From Candidatus Odyssella thessalonicensis (GTDB lineage Bacteria; Pseudomonadota; Alphaproteobacteria; Bin65), in contig SBBV01000501.1 in NCBI GenBank assembly GCA_005240015.1, positions 1 through 14,217 on the forward strand: 14,217 nt of DNA, given 5' to 3'. Both the position numbers and the translations under genes were made by a program. Below, in pieces: positions 1 to 6,671 of the stretch (position 1 is the stretch's first letter; each line of letters starts with the position of its first letter). The notes under the pieces are model-generated. The model saw only the letters and a program-made list of their open reading frames with translations. It was not told where the DNA came from and made no database searches.

Positions 1-835
1 CGCGGCCCATGCCGCCGACGATGATCATCGCGAGATACGCGATCGCGAGGTTGAGGTTGAAGCTCTCGAACGACACCGTACCGATGTAGTAGGCCATGAG
101 GGCGCCGGCGAGCGCGACTACCGCCGAGCTCACGACGAACACCGAGAGCTTGGCGCGCACCACCGAAACGCCGAGCGCCGCGGCGGCCACGTCGTGCTCC
201 CCGACCGCCACCCAGCGCCGGCCGACATAGCTGCGCAGCAGGTTGAGCGCTCCCAGTACCACCAGGGCGGCGATTGCAAACAGCGCGTAGTACCATTTGA
301 CGGCGCTGTCGAGCGCCAACGGCCCGAGCGCGGGGATCGGCAGCGTCATGCCCGAGGAATCGAGCACGACGGCCTGGATCATGACCAGGATCGTGGCGAC
401 GGCGAAATGCAGCGCGAGCGTCGTGACGGCGACGTAGAGGACGCGCAGCTTCAAGGAGGGAATCGCCACGATGAGGCCGACGGTGCCGCCGGCCGCCGCA
501 GCGGCGACCAGCACCAGCGGGAACGGGATCTCGGCGGCACGCGTGATGAGGCCGGCCGTGAACGCCCCGATGCCGAGAAACGCCGCCTGGCCGAGCGAGA
601 CGAGGCGGGCATTGCCGGTGAGCAGGTTCAAGGCCACGGCGCCGACGACGGCGATCAAGACGAGGTTGCTGAGGTGTAGCCAATAGGCCGACAGCACGAG
701 GGGCAGGCTGAGCAGGATCGCGATGCCGCCGAGGCACACCGTCCATTGCGCGCGGCCGCGGCGCAGCGCAAAGGTGCGCGCGGTGCCGAGCGGCAGCGAG
801 GACGGCATTCGCGGGGCGCGGCGCACTCCGCTCAT
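1..835 (-). CDS. livM: Branched-chain amino acid-type ABC transporter permease LivM, C-terminus off the left edge
   Basis: Inner-membrane permease of a Liv/HAAT-family ABC importer; it would pair with LivH to form the channel. I translated it by hand from the ATG at 833-835 and it stays open to the window edge (278 codons). The family is usually about 320-350 residues, so some tens of residues are missing. Visible: hydrophobic segments near residues 34-50, 56-74, 84-98, 105-125, 134-155, 182-200 and 230-250; the conserved 'GNARLVSLGQAAF' stretch (75-87); and the cytoplasmic coupling (EAA-like) loop 'EHDVAAAALGVSVVRAK' near 213-229. Its ATG overlaps the LivH stop (ATGA), implying translational coupling. 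The ATPases LivG and LivF are expected further left. Family assignment is firm. The substrate is not: the upstream acyl-CoA synthetase suggests an organic acid rather than an amino acid. Confidence 0.93.
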   Translation of the reverse strand, partial: MSGVRRAPRMPSSLPLGTARTFALRRGRAQWTVCLGGIAILLSLPLVLSAYWLHLSNLVLIAVVGAVALNLLTGNARLVSLGQAAFLGIGAFTAGLITRAAEIPFPLVLVAAAAAGGTVGLIVAIPSLKLRVLYVAVTTLALHFAVATILVMIQAVVLDSSGMTLPIPALGPLALDSAVKWYYALFAIAALVVLGALNLLRSYVGRRWVAVGEHDVAAAALGVSVVRAKLSVFVVSSAVVALAGALMAYYIGTVSFESFNLNLAIAYLAMIIVGGMGR

Positions 836-1689
836 ACCCGGTGAAACTCCTCGACCGTGCCGAGGAGGCCCCAGGGCCGCACCACCAGCGTGATCAGGAC
901 GAGGCCGACCGGCGCCAGCAGCGCATAGCGCGGATCGACATGGTAGGCGGTGAGGTTCTCGCTGACGGCGACGACGAGGCCGCCGATGACGACTCCGCGC
1001 AGGCTGTCCATGCCGCCGATCAGGCACGCGAGCAGCGCGTTGATGCCGATCACCGCCGCCGAAGCGGCGACGAAGGCGCGCTCGCCGTGGAGCGTGCCGG
1101 CGAGCGCCGCGGCGATGACGCCGAGCACCCAGCTCAGCGCCACGATGCGGTTTATGTTGACGCCGCGCTGCGCGCTCAGCATCACTTTCTCGGCGACCGC
1201 GCGCATCTGCAAGCCGAGGTCGGTGACGCGGTAGACCAGCGCGAGGACGGCGATGCTGACCCACGCCCCGGCCGCGGCCGCGAGGTCGCGCTCGGAGAGG
1301 ATTGCGTCCCCGAGCGCCATCGTCCGCGAAAACCCGGCGTCGATCGTGACGTTGCCGCCGCCGAACAGGATGACGATCAGGCCGTTGAGCAGGATCGCGA
1401 TCCCCACCGTCATCATGAGGCCGACGTGCGGCGGCTGCCCCATGATCCGGCGCAGCATGAGCCAGAACACGGCGAGACCGAGCCCGGCGGCGGCAACAAG
1501 GCCGATCGGCACCGCCGCCGCCACCGGAAATCCCTCAGCGATCGCCCACGCGACCACGTAGCCCAGGAAGATCGCGAGTTCGCCCCCGGCGATGTTGAGC
1601 ACGCGGCTCGTCCGATAGATGAGGACGATGCCGATGCCCAGCAGCGTGTAGATGCCCCAGGTGGCGACGATCGTCAGCAGCAGGCTCAT
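832..1689 (-). CDS. livH: Branched-chain amino acid-type ABC transporter permease LivH
   Basis: Second inner-membrane permease of the Liv-type importer, 285 residues, normal length for LivH. It is highly hydrophobic with about eight membrane segments. Family marks include the N-terminal 'YRTSRVLNIAGGELAI' (25-40; usually 'N.AhGelymlGAy' in LivH), the 'VGLMMTVGIAILLNGL' segment (89-104), the coupling loop 'GLQMRAVAEKVMLSAQRGV' (159-177) and 'INALLACLIGGMDSLRG' (216-232). It follows the substrate-binding protein after 40 bp and overlaps livM by 4 bp, so it is mid-operon. The ribosome binding site before the ATG is weak, in keeping with read-through translation in an operon. Nothing is broken. 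Substrate unknown. Confidence 0.93.
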   Translation of the reverse strand: MSLLLTIVATWGIYTLLGIGIVLIYRTSRVLNIAGGELAIFLGYVVAWAIAEGFPVAAAVPIGLVAAAGLGLAVFWLMLRRIMGQPPHVGLMMTVGIAILLNGLIVILFGGGNVTIDAGFSRTMALGDAILSERDLAAAAGAWVSIAVLALVYRVTDLGLQMRAVAEKVMLSAQRGVNINRIVALSWVLGVIAAALAGTLHGERAFVAASAAVIGINALLACLIGGMDSLRGVVIGGLVVAVSENLTAYHVDPRYALLAPVGLVLITLVVRPWGLLGTVEEFHRV

Positions 1690-1729
1690 GGCCCGCTTGC
1701 CCGCCCGGCCGCCGTCGTGACCGCTGCGC

Positions 1730-2929
1730 TCACTTCTTCTTCAGCGTGGGCGTTGACGATGCCTCGATCCAGTTCGACACCGCAACGAATTTGCCGACCG
1801 CTTCGTCGTACTGGTAGACGCGCCACCAGCTCGTGCCGTAGTGGTCGCCCGGCGTGAACTTGATCGGGCCGCCCATGAGCGAGCCCATGTCCACCGAAAG
1901 CGTCTGCAGCGCGCCGTCGAGCTTTTCGGCCGGGCACGGGAAGCCGCACTTGCGCAGCGCCGCCTCCATGACGCGGCCCATGGCCCAGCCCATGATCGAC
2001 GTCGTCGACAGCGGGCCCTTCTTTCCGTACTTCTTCGCCACGGCGCGCAACTCGTCGAGCTCCTTGCCCTCGGAATCGGGCGTGGCGAAGCGGCTGACGA
2101 TCTGCAGCTTGTTGAGGCCGCCCGCGCTCTTCAGTGCCGCGACCAGCGGCGCTTCGTTGAGCCCGTGCGAGCCCATCAGGATCGGGCCATCGTATCCGGC
2201 GCCGCGCAGCGCGCGGAACAGGCCGATGTTCTGGCCCGCGCCGGTGTGCGAGACGACGAGCGTCGGCTTCATCGCCAGCATGCGCTGCGCGATGGCGCCG
2301 AACTCGGTCGCGGTCGGCGCGAACAGCACGGTATCGGATTGCAGCCCGCCGGCCTGGCTGGCGCCTTCGGCAAACTGACAGACGGCGACGCCGCCCGGCG
2401 CCTCGATGCTCGCGCAGACGATCTTGCCTTTGCCCTTCAGCATCTGGCCCGCGAGCTTGCCCGACACTTCACCGGCGACCTCGAACACGTGGCCGATCGA
2501 GTAGGAATAGGGCAGCGGCTTCGGCGGCAGAACCTCCTTGATGCCGCTGAACATGGCGATCGCCGGCACTTTGTGGCGCTGCGCCACGCTGTAAACCGCC
2601 ATATGGGTGCGGGTGACGCTCATGCCCCAAATGCTGTTGACGCGCTCGGCGGTGATCAGCTCGAGGCTGAGCGATGCCGCGCGCGTCGCGTCGAGCTGAT
2701 CGTTGCGCACGACCAGTTTTACCGGCACGCCGTTGACACCGCCGCGCTCATTGAGCGCCTTTACGTAGTACTCGAACGATTCGAGGATCGGGGCGTAGTT
2801 GTCCTGCATCGGGCCCGAGAGATCGCCGATGTAGCCGATGACGTGCTGGTTTTGAGCCCGCGTCTCGGCCGCGTTCCATGCCAGCGCGAGCAGCGCCGTG
2901 CCTAGTGCCAGTAGCGAATTCCTCTGCAT
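1730..2929 (-). CDS. Periplasmic substrate-binding protein of the Liv-type ABC importer
   Basis: Type I periplasmic binding protein (Peripla_BP_6/LivK-like), 399 residues from the chosen start. An upstream in-frame ATG (2969-2971) would add 14 charged residues before the signal peptide and overlap the preceding gene. The ATG at 2927-2929 is preferred because AGGAGG lies 5 nt upstream and the protein then begins with a clean signal peptide (MQRN, hydrophobic 5-19, likely cleavage after TRA at 23-25). The mature start 'IGYIGDLSGPMQDNYAPIL' (31-49) is the usual ligand-binding lobe 1 entry, followed by 'ALNERGGVNGVPVKLVVRND'. It lies between the acyl-CoA synthetase and livH and captures the substrate for LivHM. 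Homologues in this gene arrangement are often annotated for branched-chain amino acids. I think a carboxylate or aromatic acid is as likely, by inference from the neighbour only. Confidence 0.9.
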   Translation of the reverse strand: MQRNSLLALGTALLALAWNAAETRAQNQHVIGYIGDLSGPMQDNYAPILESFEYYVKALNERGGVNGVPVKLVVRNDQLDATRAASLSLELITAERVNSIWGMSVTRTHMAVYSVAQRHKVPAIAMFSGIKEVLPPKPLPYSYSIGHVFEVAGEVSGKLAGQMLKGKGKIVCASIEAPGGVAVCQFAEGASQAGGLQSDTVLFAPTATEFGAIAQRMLAMKPTLVVSHTGAGQNIGLFRALRGAGYDGPILMGSHGLNEAPLVAALKSAGGLNKLQIVSRFATPDSEGKELDELRAVAKKYGKKGPLSTTSIMGWAMGRVMEAALRKCGFPCPAEKLDGALQTLSVDMGSLMGGPIKFTPGDHYGTSWWRVYQYDEAVGKFVAVSNWIEASSTPTLKKK

Positions 2930-2930
2930 G

Positions 2931-2941
2931 TCCTCCTCCTC
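2931..2941 (-). promoter_or_regulatory. Strong ribosome binding site of the substrate-binding protein
   Basis: On the minus strand the repeated AGGAGGAGGA directly precedes the ATG at 2927-2929, with one base between the purine run and the ATG; the best AGGAGG register leaves 5 nt. It sits in the 16-bp gap after the synthetase stop codon. It fixes the start of the binding protein and suggests this protein is made in excess over the permeases, as is common for binding proteins. Confidence 0.85.
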
Positions 2942-2945
2942 TTTC

Positions 2946-4895
2946 TCATCTGGTCGAATGGGCCCGCCCATGTTCGCCTGAGCTGCCCGCGTTGAGCGCG
3001 CCGGTTGGCATCGCCATTCGGCGGTCCTCCGCGTACATCTCCTCGACGAGATGGCCGAACAGCTTGTAGGCGTGCGCCCGCTTGATCTTGCGCGTCGGCG
3101 TCGTGTCGCCGTCCTCGGGGATCAGCTCCTTGGGCAAAATGCGGAAACTCTTGACCTGCTCGACGCGCGCGAGCTGCTGGTTGAGACGCGCGATTTCGCG
3201 GCCGATGAGTTCGCCGACGCGGTCGTTTGCGGTGAGGCTGGTGACCCCGGTGTAGGGGATCTGCTGCTGTCGGGCCCAGTGCGCGACGTTCTCGAAGTCG
3301 AGTTCGATCAGCGCGGTGATGAACTTGCGGCTGTCGCCGAACACGATCACCTCGCTGATATAGGGGCTGGCGCGTAGCGCGTTCTCGATCGTGGCCGGCG
3401 CAATGTTCTTCCCGCCGCTGGTGATGAGGATGTCCTTCTTGCGGTCGACGATGCGGAACGCGCCGTCGGCGTCGCAGGCCGCGATGTCGCCGGTCTGGAC
3501 GAAGCCGTCGGCGTCGAACAGCGCGGCGGTGGCCTTGTCGTCGGTCCAATAGCCGGTGACCGCGCCGGTGCCGCGGATACAGAGCTCGCCGTCGGCCGCC
3601 GCGCGGACTTCGCGGCAGGAGACCGGGACGATCGCGTCGCCGGGCGCGGGCCAGCGCGCGATCTGGGCGCCGACACAGCCGGTTTCAGTGGTGCCGAAGA
3701 GGTCGCGCAGCGGGATGCCCCAGGCCTGGATCGTCTCGTGCACGAGCGGCGGCGTCGGCGCGCCGCCGGTGAAGCCGCCGCGCGTGTAGGTAAGGCCGAG
3801 CTTGTGCAGCGCCGGCCAGATCATGGTCAGCCATAGCGGCCAGTAGGCCAGCTCGGTAAGAAGGTTGGCGCGCCTCTGCCCCGTCTTCCAAATGCCGTTG
3901 ACGCGCCGGCGTCCAATCTCCGTGGCGAGCGCGAACAGCCGGCGCGACAGGCCGCTCGCCATCTCCACGCCGACATGGACATGCGCCATCACCTTTTCCC
4001 AGGTGCGCGGCACGCCCATCACGTAGGTGGGGCGCACTTCGTTCATGAGCGCGGGCAGGGGCTGGTTCGGCTCGCCGATGTGGGGAACCACGCTGGCGAG
4101 CAGCGGGACGTAGATGGTCATCGCCCGCTCCATGCCGTGGGCAAGCGGCAGATGCGAGACCACGCGATGGGGGATGGCGCGCAGTTCGGGCAGCGCCTCG
4201 AAGAAGGCGTAGCCGAAGCCGACGATGTCGGCGCTCTGCGAGCGGTACGCGGCCTTGGGCAGGCCGGTCGTTCCGGATGTGAAGATGATGGCGGCGGGGC
4301 TGTCCGGGCTAACCCGCTCGCCGTGACGCTCGACTTCCTCGAGGCGCGCGGGCTTTTCCCGCGCGGCCGCTTCCAGCGCCGCGAATTCGAGGATGCGATC
4401 GTCCGCGTAGAGGAACAGCGCGCGGCCGTCGACGACGACGATCCGGTCGACAAGCGGCCGGTTGCGCGCCGCTTCCGCGGCGAGCAGGCGGTCGAGATGC
4501 TCCTGGTCCTCGGCTACGAAGACGCGCGCGCCCGAGAGTTCCAGGACGTAGGCGACCTCCTCGGGCGAACTCGTGGGGTAGATGCCGCACGGCATGGCGC
4601 CGATGTAGAGCGCCGCGACGTCGGCGAGCAGATACTCGATGCAGGCGTCGCCCATGATCGCGACGCGGTCGCCGGGCGCCACGCCCAGCTCGAGCAGGCC
4701 GGCGGCGGCGGTTCGGATACGGGCTAGGTAGCCGGTCCAGCTCAGTTCATGGAACACGCCGCCGCGCTTGAAGCGGAGAGCGACGGCCTCGGGCTCGTCG
4801 CGGGCGCGTTCGATCAACAGCTGACGCACCGTGCTTCGCGCCACTTGCCCGAGAGCCGCGCGCGCCGCCTCGATCGAACTCCCGGTCAAGTTCAT
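2946..4895 (-). CDS. AMP-dependent acyl-CoA synthetase (long-chain fatty acid/aromatic acid:CoA ligase family)
   Basis: Cytoplasmic ANL-superfamily ligase, 649 residues, in the length range of FadD15/FAA1-like long-chain synthetases. It activates a carboxylic acid with ATP to an acyl-adenylate and then the CoA thioester. Motifs in order: phosphate-binding loop TSGTTGLPK (206-214), HLPLAHGMER (248-257), GGFTGGAPTPP (373-383), LFGTTETG (399-406), the TGD aspartate (470), hinge/core 'RIVDRKKDILITSGGKNIAP' (481-500), and the C-terminal PTRKIKR with a catalytic lysine candidate (600-606). The frame is open upstream to 5108, but residues before the ATG at 4893-4895 look non-coding, and a promoter-like AT-rich pocket lies inside that extension. 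First gene of the liv-type operon, 16 bp before the binding protein, which suggests vectorial import and activation. Chain length or ring preference cannot be read. Confidence 0.9.
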   Translation of the reverse strand: MNLTGSSIEAARAALGQVARSTVRQLLIERARDEPEAVALRFKRGGVFHELSWTGYLARIRTAAAGLLELGVAPGDRVAIMGDACIEYLLADVAALYIGAMPCGIYPTSSPEEVAYVLELSGARVFVAEDQEHLDRLLAAEAARNRPLVDRIVVVDGRALFLYADDRILEFAALEAAAREKPARLEEVERHGERVSPDSPAAIIFTSGTTGLPKAAYRSQSADIVGFGYAFFEALPELRAIPHRVVSHLPLAHGMERAMTIYVPLLASVVPHIGEPNQPLPALMNEVRPTYVMGVPRTWEKVMAHVHVGVEMASGLSRRLFALATEIGRRRVNGIWKTGQRRANLLTELAYWPLWLTMIWPALHKLGLTYTRGGFTGGAPTPPLVHETIQAWGIPLRDLFGTTETGCVGAQIARWPAPGDAIVPVSCREVRAAADGELCIRGTGAVTGYWTDDKATAALFDADGFVQTGDIAACDADGAFRIVDRKKDILITSGGKNIAPATIENALRASPYISEVIVFGDSRKFITALIELDFENVAHWARQQQIPYTGVTSLTANDRVGELIGREIARLNQQLARVEQVKSFRILPKELIPEDGDTTPTRKIKRAHAYKLFGHLVEEMYAEDRRMAMPTGALNAGSSGEHGRAHSTR

Positions 4896-5240
4896 CGCTA
4901 TCGCCCATCGCCCGGGCCACGTGACGGCGATTAAAATACACGACGTATAATATTGTTGGCAAGCGGAGGGCCGGGTCCGCCCCAAAGAGGTCCACGCTCG
5001 GTCCGAGCGCCGCGGCCGAGGCGGCGGACGGGGGTTCGCCGGCGGCAGCGTGCGGGCCATGTCGTGGACTACCGCCGGGCAAGCCCGGCCCGACGTGCGG
5101 CGTTCCACAACGCGAAGGCGCGGTTTCTCCAGAGAAAAGTGGATAGAATCGGGCTCGCTCGACCAATCGGCGCGGACTCGGCTTCGTAAGCAGTATCCCG
5201 CAGCGCCGCCGGGCCCCCGGCCGCCCGTTCGGATCAGCGA
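4896..5240. other. Intergenic stretch without a recognisable gene
   Basis: Between the synthetase start and the comM remnant. Short ORFs exist on both strands but none has a recognisable protein, a convincing ribosome binding site or typical coding character. It holds the AT-rich promoter pocket described separately, a 6+2+6 bp inverted repeat TTTCTC-CA-GAGAAA (5124-5137), and a GC-rich inverted repeat GCCGGG-CC-CCCGGC (5208-5221) just after the comM stop codon. No tRNA-like or transposon-end structure is evident. Confidence 0.5.
4933..4962 (-). promoter_or_regulatory. Probable promoter of the acyl-CoA synthetase/liv operon, with a small inverted repeat
   Basis: In GC-rich surroundings, 4931-4957 is strikingly AT-rich. 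Reading the minus strand, TTGCCA (4957-4962) and TATTTT (4933-4938) are separated by 18 bp, a sigma70-like arrangement that would start RNA about 30 nt before the ATG at 4895. Between them lies ATAC-N5-GTAT (4936-4948), a short inverted repeat that could be a repressor site. On the plus strand the same pocket contains a perfect TATAAT (4946-4951) but no good -35. No regulator gene adjoins it. Confidence 0.4.
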
Positions 5241-5723
5241 TCACGCGACCACGATGCGCCGATAGCTCAGTGCTTCAGCGACGTGGACGCGCTTGACGCC
5301 GGCGCTGCGGTCCATGTCGGCGAGCGTGCGCGCCACGCGCAGCACGCGGTGATAGCCGCGCGCCGAGAGTTTGAGACGCCCTGCGGCCTGTGTCAGCAAC
5401 GCGCGGCCGCCTGCGTCAGGGGCGGCCACTTTCTCCAACAAATCGCCATCGGCCGCGGCGTTAGTTCGTACACCCGTTCCGGCCGCAAGTTGCTCGTATC
5501 GCTCGCGTTGAATCCGGCGCACCTGTGCCACGCGCGTCGCTACCTGCGCCGAACTCTCGCGCGCCGGCGGCAACGACAAGTCTGCCGGCGACACGGCCGG
5601 CACATCAACATGCAAATCAATTCGATCGAATAGGGGACCGGAGATTCTCGACTGGTACTCTTTCGCGCATTTCGGCGCGCGGCCACAACCTAAAGACGCG
5701 TCGTCCAGGTATCCACACTTGCA
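5241..5723 (-). pseudogene. comM: comM/yifB remnant: C-terminal third of a Mg-chelatase-like AAA ATPase
   Basis: ComM/YifB is a hexameric AAA+ helicase used for branch migration during natural transformation, about 500 residues. Only about 160 C-terminal residues remain. The visible part is well conserved: CKCGYLDD, then GRAPKCAKEYQSRISGPL, FDRIDLHVDVPAVSP, and the C-terminal 'SARGYHRVLRVARTLADM' with AEALSYRR at the end. The Lon-like N-domain, Walker A and Walker B are all absent. In intact proteins the motif reads (A)MNPCxCG; here homology stops just before the first cysteine (codon 5721-5723). The reading frame continues to about 5822 but the residues (…TNGKKATRR) are unrelated. The gene is therefore truncated at its 5' end by an insertion, deletion or rearrangement, and the adjoining DNA holds an opposite-strand XRE gene. 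Not functional as a helicase. Confidence 0.85.
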
Positions 5724-5775
5724 TCTTCGCGTTGCCTTTTTGCCATTCGTCCAAGTCATTGTAAAAGCTCGAAGA

Positions 5776-6216
5776 GTGCTACCGTACCCGGAGACCCCGA
5801 CGACGCTCGGGGAGCACCTCAAAAAACGACGGTTTCAGCTGAAACTCCGCCAGAAGGACGCCGCCAAGGTCCTCGGCATTGACCACCTCACATACATCAA
5901 CTGGGAAAAGGGCCATACCCAGCCCTACGCCCATGGCTATCCGCCGATCATCGCATTCTTGGGGTATGACCCTACGCCTGAGGCCCGGACCCTATCGGAG
6001 CGGCTGCGCCTCAAGCGACAAGAGCTCGGCGTCACCTTCTCGCAGGTGGCTCAGTACCTCGGCTGGGACGGCGGCACGCTTACCAGGTACCTAAATGGGG
6101 ATTGGCGGTTCCCCGAGGGACGCCGCAACCTTCTGGAAGCATTCCTAGGGGCGCCACGGAACGAGCTTGCGGGAATCTATCGCCTGCCCCGCCGCACGCG
6201 ACCGAGGAGCCAATAA
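5776..6216 (+). CDS. Small DNA-binding protein with two tandem XRE-type helix-turn-helix units
   Basis: 146 residues from GTG 5776. The first helix-turn-helix spans about 11-50 (TLGEHLKKRRFQLKLRQKDA… ending INWEKG, with the usual W-E-x-G after the recognition helix). The second, about 72-110, is a diverged copy (TLSERLRLKRQELGV… ending RYLNGDW). The two share spacing and the TLxExL…KR…L pattern, so the protein is an internal duplication. The frame is open back to TTG 5719, but residues before 5776 overlap the comM junction and look random. The GTG gives the family's usual short lead ('YPETPTTLGEHL') although its Shine-Dalgarno is weak (GAAGA). Likely a transcription regulator; target unknown. 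It is convergent with the exported-protein gene and no operator is recognisable. Such proteins are common near island edges, so it may be an accessory gene carried in with the rearrangement. Confidence 0.75.
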   Translation: MLPYPETPTTLGEHLKKRRFQLKLRQKDAAKVLGIDHLTYINWEKGHTQPYAHGYPPIIAFLGYDPTPEARTLSERLRLKRQELGVTFSQVAQYLGWDGGTLTRYLNGDWRFPEGRRNLLEAFLGAPRNELAGIYRLPRRTRPRSQ

Positions 6217-6274
6217 GAGGCGCTCCCCGAGGCCCGCGGTCGGCGCGGAGATCCCCACTCTCAGTATGCTGCCA

Positions 6275-6631
6275 CTATCGCGTGGCGCCGACGACGTCGA
6301 TTGTCTTCGCGACCTTTTCTCCCTTCTCAATGGCGTAGCTGACGACAACCGAGCTTCCTCGAGTCGATGGCAGCAGGACGTAGTCCTGGCCTTTCTTGAT
6401 GATGGTATCGAATGTGACCTTGATTACGATCTGCTGCGCTTTCCCGTCCAGACGCGTTTCGAGTGTAAGTGTTCCTTCGCAGCCTCCACCGGTCGGCTTG
6501 GGTTGGCATAGGGTCAAATTCGTGCGGGTTACCTTCCCTTCGATCTTTTCCTGAGCATGGATCGCGGCAGGCAGGAGAACCATGCTGGCCGTGAAACCGG
6601 CAAGGAGAGCGAACGTGGGAAATGAAGCCAA
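6275..6631 (-). CDS. Small exported protein of unknown function, second gene of the ccdA-like operon
   Basis: 118 residues. An N-terminal signal peptide is clear: a hydrophobic run 7-24 followed by AIHA with likely cleavage before QEKIEG (27), giving a mature protein of about 92 residues that is mostly polar and beta-rich (alternating 'GTLTLETRLDG', 'QQIVIKVTFDT', 'SSVVVSYAIEKG'). It has exactly two cysteines, C42 and C51, in CQPKPTGGGC, which could form a disulfide. I recognise no named family. The gene starts 40 nt after the CcdA-like stop codon on the same strand and has its own strong ribosome binding site, so it is probably co-transcribed from the MerR-type divergent promoter. Position suggests a periplasmic role in metal or thiol handling, possibly as a client of the CcdA-like protein; this is inference from context only. 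Confidence 0.7.
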   Translation of the reverse strand: MASFPTFALLAGFTASMVLLPAAIHAQEKIEGKVTRTNLTLCQPKPTGGGCEGTLTLETRLDGKAQQIVIKVTFDTIIKKGQDYVLLPSTRGSSVVVSYAIEKGEKVAKTIDVVGATR

Positions 6632-6637
6632 GATCAA

Positions 6638-6644
6638 CCTCCTT
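6638..6644 (-). promoter_or_regulatory. Ribosome binding site that sets a TTG start for the exported protein
   Basis: AAGGAGG on the minus strand directly abuts a TTG at 6635-6637, which is too close for initiation. The next in-frame TTG at 6629-6631 lies 6 nt away, the ideal spacing. The first ATG (codon 17 from that start) would cut the signal peptide in half, so TTG 6631 is preferred. Confidence 0.65.
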
Positions 6645-6671
6645 CAGATCGGGCGCCTGCGGGTCACCTAA

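Noticed and set aside
841..2905. Long plus-strand open frames opposite livH and the binding protein (338 and 354 codons)
   Set aside because: Low-complexity, charge-rich translations without domains; antisense shadows of well-recognised genes.
5208..5221. GC-rich inverted repeat just after the comM stop as a terminator
   Set aside because: Six-bp arms with only a 2-base loop and no T-run on the relevant strand; not enough for an intrinsic terminator.
4747..5244. Minus-strand frame of 165 codons running from the intergenic stretch into the synthetase
   Set aside because: Overlaps the synthetase start in another frame and has no recognisable domain or good ribosome binding site.
5719..5775. 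Upstream TTG start for the XRE protein
   Set aside because: The added residues overlap the comM junction and have no similarity to the HTH family; the GTG at 5776 gives the usual N-terminus.
6234..6248. CCGCG-N5-CGCGG hairpin between the convergent XRE and exported-protein genes
   Set aside because: Only 5-bp arms and no T-run on either strand; expected by chance at this GC content.
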